From: Clostridia bacterium
GTDB lineage: Bacteria > Bacillota > Clostridia > Oscillospirales > Acutalibacteraceae
Assembly (NCBI GenBank): GCA_900755995.1
Contig: CAAEIM010000044.1
Location: 1-15,918 of the forward strand
DNA: 15,918 bases
Direction of reading: 5' to 3'
Under the pieces are notes generated by a model. It made no database searches, was not told the origin of the DNA, and saw nothing but the letters and a program-made list of their open reading frames with translations. Each line of letters opens with the position of its first letter. The stretch's first letter is position 1. Positions 6,573 through 14,810 of the stretch are shown in pieces. Both the position numbers and the translations under genes were made by a program.

Positions 6573-7228
6573 TGAGAGAATATTTTGATTTAGAATTAAA
6601 TGATCTTAATAACAAGCTCATTGAAATGAGTGCTTTGGTTGAGAGAGCTATTAAAAATACAATAGTAATTATTAAAAACGGTGAATACGATAAGATTGAG
6701 AAATCAAGATCTATCGAAGAAAAAATAAATAGAATTGAAAGTGAAATACAGAACTGCTGCCTGAATCTTTTGCTTTTGCAGTCGCCCGTTGCTGGTGATT
6801 TAAGAACGGTTTCCGCTGCACTGAAGATGATAACCGACCTTGAGAGAATCGGCGACCAAGCGATTGATATTGCGGAAATGTCAATTTATATTAAAAACTG
6901 CGAAAATCTTTATTCTATGACCCATCTTTCTGAAATGGCAGACCGTTCATCAGATATGGTAACAAAAGCGGTTGACGCATTTGTAAAAAAGGACTTAAAG
7001 CTTGCAAAAGCAGTTGCAACTATGGATGACGCTATAGACGATTTATTTAACAAGGTAAAAGAAGAGGTAATTTATATTATCAGGGAAAATAAAGAATTAG
7101 AATATCAGGCAATAGACATTATGCTTATTGCAAAATATTTTGAAAAAATCGGTGATCACGCCGAAAATATTGGAGAATGGGTGGTATTTTCCATTACAGG
7201 TAATAAAGAATACCGGTTCTCAGACTGA
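6572..7228 (+). CDS. phoU: Phosphate transport regulator PhoU
   Basis: Cytoplasmic modulator that links Pst activity to the PhoR kinase, keeping Pho signalling off when phosphate is sufficient. The 218-residue all-helical protein has the two three-helix-bundle repeats of the family, each with its metal/phosphate cluster motif: ERIGDQAIDI (91-100) and EKIGDHAENI (191-200). It is translationally coupled to pstB (TGATG) and has its own GGAAGG 8 bases upstream. Position after pstB is canonical. No clear terminator follows, so transcription may run on into phoP. Confidence 0.96.
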   Translation: MREYFDLELNDLNNKLIEMSALVERAIKNTIVIIKNGEYDKIEKSRSIEEKINRIESEIQNCCLNLLLLQSPVAGDLRTVSAALKMITDLERIGDQAIDIAEMSIYIKNCENLYSMTHLSEMADRSSDMVTKAVDAFVKKDLKLAKAVATMDDAIDDLFNKVKEEVIYIIRENKELEYQAIDIMLIAKYFEKIGDHAENIGEWVVFSITGNKEYRFSD

Positions 7229-7236
7229 GCTTTTTA

Positions 7237-7264
7237 TTGCAATTTTAGCCTGTTGTGGTATAAT
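7237..7264 (+). promoter_or_regulatory. Secondary promoter ahead of phoP
   Basis: Perfect -10 TATAAT (7259-7264) preceded by TGG (extended -10), with a weak -35 TTGCAA (7237-7242, 4 of 6) at a 16-bp spacing. It lies in the 93-base gap after phoU and would give phoPR expression independent of the pst promoter. Two TTTA half-sites 11 bp apart (7233, 7244) overlap the -35 but are too weak to call a PhoP box. Confidence 0.55.
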
Positions 7265-7321
7265 TATGGTTAAGACGTCTGCATGACTGTTTAAAATCAT
7301 TTATTTGGGAGTAAGTATTAT

Positions 7322-7993
7322 ATGTTGATTTATATTGTAGAAGATGATACAGACATCAGAGAGCTTGAAACCTATGCGCTGAAAAACAGCGGATATGAGG
7401 TCAACAGCTTTGGAGAGAGCAAGAGCTTTTTTAAGGCTTGCGCAGAGGTTAAGCCGCAGCTTGTAATTCTCGATGTTATGCTTCCTGATTTTGACGGTCT
7501 TTCCGTTCTCGAAAAGCTCAGAAAGGATAAATCTACAGGAAATATTCCTGTAATTTTGGTTACAGCCAAGTCAAGTGAAATGGATAAGGTAAAGGGACTT
7601 GATATGGGAGCAGATGATTATATCACAAAGCCTTTTTCCGTGCTTGAGCTGATTTCAAGGGTAAGAGCGATTTTCAGACGCTGCACTGTAGAGGTTAAAT
7701 CCGAAACCGTTGAGCTGGGCGGCATTTTGCTTGATGATTCAAAGCATATTGTTACTTCAAACGGCGAGCAGTGCAGTCTTACATATAAGGAATATGAACT
7801 GCTTAAGTATCTGCTCAAAAATAAGGGTATGGCGCTTACAAGAGAAAACATAATAATAAATGTGTGGGGATATGATTTTGAGGGCGAAAGCCGCACCGTT
7901 GATATGCACATTACAACTCTCAGGCAAAAGCTCGGTGAGTGCGGCAATCTGATAAAGACAGTGCGCAATGTCGGCTACAAGGCGGGGGAATAG
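7322..7993 (+). CDS. phoP: Phosphate regulon response regulator, OmpR/PhoB family
   Basis: DNA-binding output of the phosphate two-component system. Residues 1-120 form the receiver domain with acidic pocket E7/D8/D9, phosphoacceptor D51 in VILDVMLPD, T81 (LVTAKS) and K103 (ITKPF). Residues about 128-222 form an OmpR-type winged helix, including the recognition-helix segment RTVDMHITTLRQKLGE and the C-terminal wing TVRNVGYKAG. The 223-residue length is standard. GGGAG lies 10 bases before the ATG. It sits directly between phoU and the kinase gene, which supports the PhoP/PhoB assignment over other OmpR-family regulators. It is the likely binder of the repeats ahead of pstS and of the Na+/Pi gene. 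Confidence 0.9.
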   Translation: MLIYIVEDDTDIRELETYALKNSGYEVNSFGESKSFFKACAEVKPQLVILDVMLPDFDGLSVLEKLRKDKSTGNIPVILVTAKSSEMDKVKGLDMGADDYITKPFSVLELISRVRAIFRRCTVEVKSETVELGGILLDDSKHIVTSNGEQCSLTYKEYELLKYLLKNKGMALTRENIIINVWGYDFEGESRTVDMHITTLRQKLGECGNLIKTVRNVGYKAGE

Positions 7994-7995
7994 TA

Positions 7996-9666
7996 ATGAA
8001 GCTACGCAAGATTCTGATAAAAAGATTTATATTCACCGCAGGTATTTCAATTCTGCTGACGGCTGTTTTTTCAACAGCCGCTTTTGGAGTTATTTTTTCT
8101 TCATCAGAAAAAACAACTCTTAAAGATTATGCAAATATGGCGGCTGAGTTTTATAATAAAAACAGCAGCTATGAATATTTGCTTGACCTAAGCTCATCTA
8201 ATATAAGAATTACACTGCTCGACAGCAAGGGCAATGTGCTTTTGGAAAGCGAGGACGGAGTAGATGTAACAAATATGGGCAATCACTCAAATCGTCCCGA
8301 GTTTATAGACGCAATTAAAAACGGATACGGTGAGGACAGCAGAAAGTCCGAAACCATAGGCAGAGTTACATACTATTACGCAGTGAAAACCTCAGACGGC
8401 AATGTGCTGAGGACATCGGAAAGCGTTGAAAATATTTTTGCCCTGTTTATGCACCTGTTACCCATCCTTTTGATGGTTATATTGCTTATTTTTGTATTCT
8501 GTTATATTATTGCAAAGCGGTCAACAAAAAAGATTATCACGCCTATTGAGAATATTGAAAAAAATATTGACGGAAAGCAATATGAGGAATTAAGCTCAAT
8601 TTCAAAGACAATTTCCAGTCAGCAAAAGCAGATAAACAAACAGGTTTCACGACTTCAGCTTGAAAAAGATAAGATTGATACGCTTATTCAGAATATGTCT
8701 GAGGGCTTTATTATGCTTGATATGGACAAAAACATTCTGATGTGCAATCATTCGGCGTCAAGACTTCTCGGCAGCAGTTCGCAGGAGGCGGTCGGTATGA
8801 GTCTTGCTTCATTCTCACGCAATGAAATCCTGTGCGAGTGCGTTGACAAGGCTTTCAGCGGAGAAAGAAGCAGCAACGAAGGCAGTATAAACGGCAGAGT
8901 GCTGCAGATAATCGCAAGTCCTGTGTATTCAGCAAGCGTTCAAAAAGGTGTAATCTGTCTTGTCATTGATATTTCCGCAAAGAGAAAGGCTGAGAAAATG
9001 AGGAGAGAGTTTACTGCAAATGTCACTCACGAGCTGAAAACTCCCCTCACCTCAATTTCAGGATATGCAGAGATTATTGAAAGCGGAATTGCTGCTCCCG
9101 AGGATATTGAACGGTTTGCAGGAAAGATACATAAGGAATCGGGCAGACTTTTATCGCTTATAGGTGATATTATAGAGCTTTCGGAGCTTGACGAAAACAC
9201 AAGACCTGTTAATTATGTAGAGGTTGATTTATCTGCTCTGTCACGGGAGGTTGTTGACGACCTGCACACAAATGCCGAAAAACACGAAATCTTAATAAGT
9301 GTAGAGGCAGATGATAAAATTTTTATTTTGGGCAACAGAAATCAGCTTTACGAGCTTGTGTATAATCTCTGCGATAACGCCATAAGATACAATCGAAAAG
9401 GAGGAAGTGTTTCGGTTTGCGTAAGGAATGATGACGGATATGCAGTGCTGAGCGTGGCTGATACAGGTATTGGTATTCCTCTAAAGCATCAAAAAAGGGT
9501 ATTTGAACGCTTTTACCGAGTTGACAAAAGCCGTTCCAAGGAAACAGGCGGCACAGGCTTAGGTCTTGCCATTGTCAAGCATATTGCCGAAAGGCACAAG
9601 GGTACGATTACGCTTAACAGCGATGAGAGCGGCACTACCTTTATATTTAAATTAAAATCCTTGTAA
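7996..9666 (+). CDS. phoR: Phosphate regulon sensor histidine kinase
   Basis: Membrane kinase partner of the preceding regulator. I start it at ATG 7996 (556 residues), two bases after the phoP stop and 7 bases after GGGGGA. An upstream GTG in the same frame (7939) lies inside phoP and would put a polar stretch ahead of the first helix. Domains: TM helix 11-34, extracytoplasmic sensor 35-147, TM helix 148-172, basic linker and coiled coil to about 228, PAS domain about 228-330 (NMSEGFIMLD), and HisKA with phosphoacceptor H345 in VTHELKTPLTS. The ATPase domain has N-box NLCDNAIRYN (457-466), G1 DTGIGIP (489-495) and G2 GGTGLGLAI (518-526). The layout matches Firmicute PhoR. Ligand specificity of the outer domain is unknown; the pairing is inferred from the operon. 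Confidence 0.9.
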   Translation: MKLRKILIKRFIFTAGISILLTAVFSTAAFGVIFSSSEKTTLKDYANMAAEFYNKNSSYEYLLDLSSSNIRITLLDSKGNVLLESEDGVDVTNMGNHSNRPEFIDAIKNGYGEDSRKSETIGRVTYYYAVKTSDGNVLRTSESVENIFALFMHLLPILLMVILLIFVFCYIIAKRSTKKIITPIENIEKNIDGKQYEELSSISKTISSQQKQINKQVSRLQLEKDKIDTLIQNMSEGFIMLDMDKNILMCNHSASRLLGSSSQEAVGMSLASFSRNEILCECVDKAFSGERSSNEGSINGRVLQIIASPVYSASVQKGVICLVIDISAKRKAEKMRREFTANVTHELKTPLTSISGYAEIIESGIAAPEDIERFAGKIHKESGRLLSLIGDIIELSELDENTRPVNYVEVDLSALSREVVDDLHTNAEKHEILISVEADDKIFILGNRNQLYELVYNLCDNAIRYNRKGGSVSVCVRNDDGYAVLSVADTGIGIPLKHQKRVFERFYRVDKSRSKETGGTGLGLAIVKHIAERHKGTITLNSDESGTTFIFKLKSL

Positions 9667-9766
9667 ATACTCTTTTATAAGATTTAAATATTAATATTCA
9701 ATAGTCTGACAGAGTCTTGTTTAATATAATGATTAATCAGGATAAAGCCGTTATTGACCTTGAAAC

Positions 9767-9805
9767 TTTACATAGATTTTACAAACCTCAAATAAAACTA
9801 TTACT
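9767..9805 (+). promoter_or_regulatory. Predicted PhoP-binding direct repeats upstream of the Na+/Pi cotransporter
   Basis: TTTACA at 9767-9772 and 9778-9783 (exactly 11 bp apart), then ATTACT at 9800-9805 (22 bp further). The first copy and spacer, TTTACATAGATT, are identical to 3070-3081 upstream of pstS. This is the only other place in the window where I saw this array. Confidence 0.55.
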
Positions 9806-9814
9806 TAATCCTAA

Positions 9815-9820
9815 TATTAT
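9815..9820 (+). promoter_or_regulatory. Candidate -10 of the Na+/Pi cotransporter promoter
   Basis: TATTAT (5 of 6) begins 48 bp after the first TTTACA repeat, mirroring the 49 bp at pstS. TAATAT at 9812 is an overlapping alternative. The ribosome binding site AAAGGAG (9830-9836) follows closely, so the leader would be short. Confidence 0.35.
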
Positions 9821-9847
9821 TACAGAGGTAAAGGAGAATATAGGAAT

Positions 9848-11623
9848 ATGGATATTTTTTCGATACTTCAGCTGCTCAGCGGTCTGGCGTTATTTCTATA
9901 TGGTATGAATACCATGGGCGATGGTCTTGAGAAGTTCTCAGGCGGCAAGCTTGAAAAAACCTTGGAAAAAATGACAAACAATACCTGCAAGGGACTTTTG
10001 CTCGGCGCAGCCGTAACAGCTGTTATTCAGTCGTCCTCTGCAACAACGGTAATGGTTGTAGGCTTTGTAAACTCCGGTATTATGAAGCTAAGGCAGGCAA
10101 TAGGCATAATTATGGGTGCAAATGTCGGCACAACAATTACCTCGTGGATTCTCAGTCTTTCCGGAATTGAGAGCGAGAGCGACAGCATAGTAATGCAGTT
10201 GTTAAAGCCGACCTCATTTTCTGCTGTTTTTGCCTTTATCGGCATAATTCTGTTGATGTTTACGAAGTCCGACAGTAAGAAAAACCTTGCTTCAATACTG
10301 TTAGGATTTGCAATTTTAATGTTTGGAATGGACTTTATGAGCGGAGCTGTTGAGCCTCTCGCCGATAATCCTCAGTTTGCCAGCTTCCTAACAATTTTTA
10401 ACAACCCCGTTTTTGGTATTGTTGCAGGCGCTCTGCTTACCGCAATTATTCAAAGCTCAAGCGCCTCTGTAGGTATATTGCAGGCTTTGTCGCAGACAGG
10501 TCAGATTACCTATTCAATGGCAATCCCGATAGTTATGGGACAAAACATAGGTACCTGCGTAACTGCGCTTATTTCGTGTATTGGCGCAAAGAAAAATGCG
10601 AAGCGAGCAGCTTTGGTTCACCTGTATTTTAACATTATAGGCACTGCTGTTATCTGCTTATTATTCTATGGCTCAAATGCGTTTTTACAGTACGGTTTTC
10701 TTAATGAAATTGTTGATAAACCGCAGATAGCCGTAATTCATACCTGCTTTAATGTGCTTGCGACAGTACTCCTCTTTCCGTTTGCAAAGCAGCTTGAAAA
10801 ACTTGCCTGCTTTACTATCAAGGATACAGAGGAAGAGAGCGAAACCCCGTTTTTGGACGAGCGTTTTCTCAATACCCCTGCACTTGCTACTGACCGTGCA
10901 CTGAGTGTTACCGAAAAGATGGCAAGACTTTCTGAGGGCACACTTTTAGGCGCTCTTGAAATGGTGGGCAATTATGACGAAAAGGTTGCCGAAACCCTTT
11001 CTGAGAATGAAGATGCGGTTGATATGTATGAGGACGTAATTTCAACATATCTTGTAAAGCTCAGTCACAAAAATCTTTCCGAGGCAGACAGCAAGAGCGT
11101 TCAGCGTGTGCTTCACGGAATCGGCGACTTTGAGCGAATCAGCGACCATGCCATAAATATTCTTGAAGCAGCCAAGGAAATTGATGAGAAAAAGGCTGTA
11201 TTCTCAGATGAGGCTATGTCAGGACTTAAGGTTATGATGGACGCAGTAAGGGAAATTATCAACAATGCAACTCTTGCGTTTATAAATAACGATGTAAAAC
11301 TTGCCTCAAAGGTTGAGCCTTTAGAGCAGGTTATAGACCGTATCACGGACAAGCTTAAAGAGGCGCATGTTAAACGCCTTACCAGCGGCGAGTGCACAAT
11401 AGAGCTTGGATTTATCTTTTCGGATCTTATCACCGGTATGGAGAGAGTTTCCGACCATTGCTCAAACATTGCAGTCGGAGTTATTGAAATTAACAACAAC
11501 GGCTATGACGCTCACGAATATTTGCACGAGCTTAAAAATTCTGACGATATTCAGTACAATGCCGACTACAAGGAGTACAAAAAGAAGTACGAGCTTCCCT
11601 CTGTGGCAGTTATAAAAAAATAA
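9848..11623 (+). CDS. Na+/phosphate cotransporter with C-terminal PhoU-like domain
   Basis: Secondary Na+-driven Pi transporter of the NptA/YjbB (PNaS) family. Residues 1-320 hold two inverted-repeat transport modules, each with the family QSSSA signature: AVIQSSSATTVMVVGF (59-74) with MGANVGTTITSW (89-100), and AIIQSSSASVGIL (199-211) with MGQNIGTCVTALI (230-242). Residues about 345-560 are a soluble helical PhoU-like domain with duplicated clusters ERISDHAINI (429-438) and ERVSDHCSNI (532-541). Total 591 residues fits the two-domain family. AAAGGAG precedes the ATG by 11 bases; a nearer TAGGA may also contribute. It follows phoR by 181 bases with no terminator between, and has its own PhoP-like repeats. 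A strong terminator follows. Direction of net Pi flux is not visible from sequence; some family members export. Confidence 0.93.
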   Translation: MDIFSILQLLSGLALFLYGMNTMGDGLEKFSGGKLEKTLEKMTNNTCKGLLLGAAVTAVIQSSSATTVMVVGFVNSGIMKLRQAIGIIMGANVGTTITSWILSLSGIESESDSIVMQLLKPTSFSAVFAFIGIILLMFTKSDSKKNLASILLGFAILMFGMDFMSGAVEPLADNPQFASFLTIFNNPVFGIVAGALLTAIIQSSSASVGILQALSQTGQITYSMAIPIVMGQNIGTCVTALISCIGAKKNAKRAALVHLYFNIIGTAVICLLFYGSNAFLQYGFLNEIVDKPQIAVIHTCFNVLATVLLFPFAKQLEKLACFTIKDTEEESETPFLDERFLNTPALATDRALSVTEKMARLSEGTLLGALEMVGNYDEKVAETLSENEDAVDMYEDVISTYLVKLSHKNLSEADSKSVQRVLHGIGDFERISDHAINILEAAKEIDEKKAVFSDEAMSGLKVMMDAVREIINNATLAFINNDVKLASKVEPLEQVIDRITDKLKEAHVKRLTSGECTIELGFIFSDLITGMERVSDHCSNIAVGVIEINNNGYDAHEYLHELKNSDDIQYNADYKEYKKKYELPSVAVIKK

Positions 11624-11634
11624 TACGATTCTTT

Positions 11635-11666
11635 CCCACAGCTTTTCATAAAGGCTGTGGGTTTTT
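11635..11666 (+). terminator. Rho-independent terminator after the Na+/Pi cotransporter
   Basis: CCCACAGC (11635-11642) pairs with GCTGTGGG (11654-11661). The stem extends inward through TTTT/AAAG to about 12 bp (one G-T pair) with a CAT loop, followed by TTTTT. It lies 11 bases past the stop and marks the end of the phosphate block. Confidence 0.92.
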
Positions 11667-11677
11667 GCAGTATTCAG

Positions 11678-11706
11678 ATGACAAACATTGTTTTTTGTGT
11701 TATTAT
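11678..11706 (+). promoter_or_regulatory. Promoter of the walJ-rlmH-rqcH operon
   Basis: -35 ATGACA (11678-11683, 5 of 6), a 17-bp spacer, and -10 TATTAT (11701-11706, 5 of 6). A perfect TATAAT at 11706-11711 overlaps, but its spacing from this -35 is 22 bp. Located just after a strong terminator and 39 bases before the first gene. Confidence 0.6.
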
Positions 11707-11744
11707 ATAATATCAGAAAGATATTTGATTAGGGGTAGATTGTT

Positions 11745-12533
11745 TTGGCTAAGGCAATTCCGCTTTTCAGCGGCAGTAAAGGTAACAGTTATTTTTTAGG
11801 TACTTCAACTCAGGGCGTTCTTATAGACGCAGGACGTTCCTGCAAACAGATTGAGAACGCACTTATCACTAATTCCATAGACCCTCGCATAATCGGAGCG
11901 GTTTTTATTACGCACGAGCATACTGACCATTGCAGTGCATTAAAGGTGCTTGCTTCACGCTATAATTTTAAGGTATATGCAAGTCAGGGCACTCTTGAGG
12001 CGCTTGAAAATGCAAACCGCCTTGATAAAAGGTTTAAAACAGAGGTAATTGAAAATGAGGTGACAGTGGGAGATATGCTTATAAGGCGTATAGACACTCC
12101 CCACGATGCGGCGGAAAGCTGCTGCTACTGCGTTACTTTGGCTGACGGAAAAACTGCCGCTGTAGCTACTGATATGGGATATATGACTGATGAGGTAAGG
12201 TCTGCGGTTGCACACAGCAGCTTTGCAGTTATAGAATCTAATCACGATGTTGATATGCTGAAAAACGGCTCGTATCCGTATGTGCTGAAAAAAAGAATAC
12301 TCTCAAAATACGGACATATGTCAAATTCTGACTGCGCCGCTGAGCTTGCAGGACTTGTTCAGTCAGGTACGTTAAGACTTATGCTCGGCCATCTCAGCGA
12401 GCATAACAATACCCCGTCAATAGCGTACAATACGGCAATTAATTCTCTTACTGAGAACAAAATGAAAGTGGGAGTGGATTACACCCTCGACATCGCTCCC
12501 GTAGAAACTAACGCAAAATGCGTTATCTTTTAG
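11745..12533 (+). CDS. walJ: MBL-fold metallo-hydrolase, YycJ/WalJ family
   Basis: Metallo-beta-lactamase-fold hydrolase of the YycJ/WalJ group, thought to act on nucleic acid or cyclic nucleotide-type phosphodiesters; its true substrate is not settled. The 262-residue protein opens with the family N-terminus PLFSGSKGNSYFL. Metal-binding motifs are HEHTDH (57-62), H120-D121 (TPHDAAE), D143 (ATDMGYM), ESNHD (164-168) and GHLSEHN (215-221). It starts with TTG at 11745, supported by AGGGGT 8 bases upstream and by alignment of MAKAIPLFSG with the family start; no better ATG is available. In many Firmicutes this gene sits beside the walRK genes and close to rlmH. Here walRK is absent but the rlmH neighbour is kept, 9 bases downstream. 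Confidence 0.88.
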   Translation: MAKAIPLFSGSKGNSYFLGTSTQGVLIDAGRSCKQIENALITNSIDPRIIGAVFITHEHTDHCSALKVLASRYNFKVYASQGTLEALENANRLDKRFKTEVIENEVTVGDMLIRRIDTPHDAAESCCYCVTLADGKTAAVATDMGYMTDEVRSAVAHSSFAVIESNHDVDMLKNGSYPYVLKKRILSKYGHMSNSDCAAELAGLVQSGTLRLMLGHLSEHNNTPSIAYNTAINSLTENKMKVGVDYTLDIAPVETNAKCVIF

Positions 12534-12542
12534 CGGCGGATA

Positions 12543-13028
12543 ATGATTAGAATAAATATTATTTGTATAGGAAAAATTAAAGAGAAATATTTTACCGATG
12601 CGATTGCGGAGTATGCAAAACGCCTGACAGCCTTTTGCAAATTTACAGTTATTGAGCTTCCCGAGGAGAAAATCAGAAATAACAATCCTAATCAATCGGA
12701 AATTTCCGAGGTAATCGAAGCGGAGGGCGAGCGGATACTTAAAAAAATCGGCTCATCGGATTATGTTGCGGCAATGTGCATTGAGGGCAGGCAGCTTTCA
12801 AGCGAGAAATTTTCGGCTATGCTTGATAATGCCGCAGTTACGGGCAGAAGTACGATGGACTTTATTATCGGCGGCAGCTACGGACTCAGCAGCAAGGTAA
12901 AGAGCCGTGCTGATTTTAAGCTTTCAATGAGCAAAATGACCTTTCCGCACCAGATGGCAAGAGTGATTTTGTCAGAGCAGATTTATCGGGCATTTGAAAT
13001 TTCAACCAACGGCAAATATCATAAGTAG
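12543..13028 (+). CDS. rlmH: 23S rRNA pseudouridine-1915 N3-methyltransferase RlmH
   Basis: SPOUT-class methyltransferase that uses SAM to methylate the N3 of pseudouridine 1915 in helix 69 of 23S rRNA, acting on the assembled 70S ribosome. The 161-residue length matches the family (about 155-160). Visible hallmarks: N-terminal IICIGKIKEKYF, FIIGGSYGLS (107-116, the SAM-binding knot loop), KMTFPHQMAR (131-140), SEQIYRAFEI, and the invariant C-terminal YHK. It lies 9 bases after the metallo-hydrolase stop and 9 bases before rqcH, so all three are one transcript. The ribosome binding site ahead of the ATG (GCGGCGG) is weak, suggesting coupling to upstream translation. Confidence 0.96.
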   Translation: MIRINIICIGKIKEKYFTDAIAEYAKRLTAFCKFTVIELPEEKIRNNNPNQSEISEVIEAEGERILKKIGSSDYVAAMCIEGRQLSSEKFSAMLDNAAVTGRSTMDFIIGGSYGLSSKVKSRADFKLSMSKMTFPHQMARVILSEQIYRAFEISTNGKYHK

Positions 13029-13037
13029 AGGTTAAAA

Positions 13038-14774
13038 ATGGCTTTAGACGGAATATTTTTGAGATATATTAAACACGAAATAGAAACGGAGGCTCTCGGT
13101 GCGAGGGTGTCGCAGATATATCAGCCAAACAGAGATGAGCTGGTATTTGCTATGAGAACCTTTAACGGAAATAAAAAGCTTTTGCTTTCGGCAAGGGCGA
13201 ATTCGCCGAAGGTTCATTTTTGCAGCAGTACCCCTGAAAACCCAGCTTCACCGCCAATGTTCTGTATGCTTCTGCGCAAGCGAATCGGCAGCGGTAAGCT
13301 TGTTGCAGTGCGTCAGCAGGAGTGCGACAGAGTATTGTTCCTCGATTTTGAATGTGTAAACGAGCTTGGCGATACTGTGCTTATTACTGTTGTCTGCGAA
13401 ATTATGGGTATGTACAGCAATATTATTATTGTGGATTCAAACGGGGTGATAATAGATTCGCTCAAACGTGTTGACCTCACAATGAGCAGCCGCAGACTTG
13501 TGCTGCCGAATATTAAGTATGAACTTCCCGAACCGCAGGACAAGCTTTCAATTCTTGACAGTACGGCTGAGGAAATATCAAAACGTATTGTTGATACAGA
13601 GGGTGAAATGCCCCTCAATAAAGCAATTTTAAGAGCGGTGCAGGGAGTTTCTCCGATGGTGTGCAGAGAGCTTGAGTACAGAGTGGGTGAGGATGCTACC
13701 ACCAAAATGGACGCCCTCTGCTACAACAGACTTGAAAAGGTTATTGGAGAGCTTTCTTCCGATGTAAGGGGATATAAAGGCAGCCCTTGTATGGTTATAA
13801 GAGATGACGGAAAGCCGATAGATTTTACATTTATGAATATTGAGCAGTACGGGAGCTTTGCGGAAATTAAGCAGTTTGGCACATATTCTCAGCTTCTTGA
13901 CAGTTTTTATGAAGCGAGGGATTCAAGGGAGCGTATGAGGGTTAAATCTCAGGATTTAACCAAGCTGCTTGCAAATCTCAGCGAGCGAATTTCAAGAAAG
14001 CTTATAAAGCAGAGTGCGGAGCTTAAGGAATGCGAAAACCGTGAACAGCTGAGAATTAACGGTGATTTATTGCAGGCGAATTTGTATCGGATTGAGCGTG
14101 GCTCTGCTTTTGCAGAGGTTGAAAATTTTTATGACGAAAATATGTCACTTATAAGGATTAAGCTTAACCCTGCAATTTCTCCTGCGGCAAATGCTCAGAA
14201 ATATTACAAGGACTATCAAAAAGCAAAAAATGCCGAGCATATTCTGACCGAACAAATAAAAAAGGGAAGGATTGAGCTTGAATACATTGAATCGGTGCTT
14301 GATGTTGTCAGCAGAGCTGAAGCCGAGCGTGAGCTTTCTCAAATTAGAGAGGAACTGACCGAGCAGGGATATTTGCGCAGACCAAAGGGAAAGCAAAGAC
14401 CTCAGGCTGCACTCAAGCCGCTTGAATTTATCTCATCTGACGGCTTTAGAATTAATGTTGGCAGAAACAATGTTCAAAACGATAGGCTAACTCTGAAAAT
14501 AGCCAACAAAAACGATATATGGCTGCACACAAAGGATATTCACGGCTCGCATACCATAATTTTTGCAGACGGCAAGGAGGTTAGTAATACTGCTATTATT
14601 GAGGCAGCACAGCTTGCCGCATACTACAGCAAGGCGAGAGAGAGCAGTCAGGTACCTGTTGATTACACACTCGTACGCTTCGTAAGCAAACCTGCCGGAG
14701 CCAGACCCGGAATGGTGATTTATGTAAATAACAAAACCGTGTATGTCACCCCAAAGGCTGATATTTCACAATAA
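13038..14774 (+). CDS. rqcH: Ribosome quality control factor RqcH (NFACT family)
   Basis: Binds stalled 50S-peptidyl-tRNA complexes and recruits alanyl-tRNA to add C-terminal alanine tails to unfinished chains. The family was formerly annotated as fibronectin-binding protein A. At 578 residues it matches typical RqcH (about 570). NFACT-N occupies roughly 1-170 and includes the D97-R98 pair (ECDRVLF) known in Bacillus RqcH to be needed for alanyl-tRNA recruitment, plus EIMG at 121-124. A helix-hairpin-helix segment at about 180-235 and two long charged coiled-coil helices (about 295-345 and 385-445) follow. NFACT-R is at about 460-575 with NDIWLHTKDIHGSH near 493-506. Its partner RqcP is not in the window. 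It starts 9 bases after rlmH with only GAGG upstream. The last gene of the operon. Confidence 0.94.
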   Translation: MALDGIFLRYIKHEIETEALGARVSQIYQPNRDELVFAMRTFNGNKKLLLSARANSPKVHFCSSTPENPASPPMFCMLLRKRIGSGKLVAVRQQECDRVLFLDFECVNELGDTVLITVVCEIMGMYSNIIIVDSNGVIIDSLKRVDLTMSSRRLVLPNIKYELPEPQDKLSILDSTAEEISKRIVDTEGEMPLNKAILRAVQGVSPMVCRELEYRVGEDATTKMDALCYNRLEKVIGELSSDVRGYKGSPCMVIRDDGKPIDFTFMNIEQYGSFAEIKQFGTYSQLLDSFYEARDSRERMRVKSQDLTKLLANLSERISRKLIKQSAELKECENREQLRINGDLLQANLYRIERGSAFAEVENFYDENMSLIRIKLNPAISPAANAQKYYKDYQKAKNAEHILTEQIKKGRIELEYIESVLDVVSRAEAERELSQIREELTEQGYLRRPKGKQRPQAALKPLEFISSDGFRINVGRNNVQNDRLTLKIANKNDIWLHTKDIHGSHTIIFADGKEVSNTAIIEAAQLAAYYSKARESSQVPVDYTLVRFVSKPAGARPGMVIYVNNKTVYVTPKADISQ

Positions 14775-14777
14775 ACT

Positions 14778-14810
14778 AAACCCGACAATTTTTATTAGTT
14801 GTCGGGTTTT
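14778..14810. terminator. Bidirectional terminator between rqcH and cotJC
   Basis: CCCGACAA (14781-14788) pairs with TTGTCGGG (14799-14806), flanked by AAA on the left and TTTT on the right, giving an 11-bp stem and U-run in both directions. It lies 3 bases after the rqcH stop. On the minus strand it is the first good terminator downstream of cotJC, about 200 bases past that stop. Confidence 0.9.

Noticed and set aside
7939..7995. Earlier GTG start for phoR
   Set aside because: It lies inside the last 19 codons of phoP, without a ribosome binding site, and would put a polar stretch before the first membrane helix.
9717..9908. 63-codon frame between phoR and the Na+/Pi gene
   Set aside because: It has a TTG start, overlaps the predicted PhoP repeats and the transporter start, and resembles no protein.
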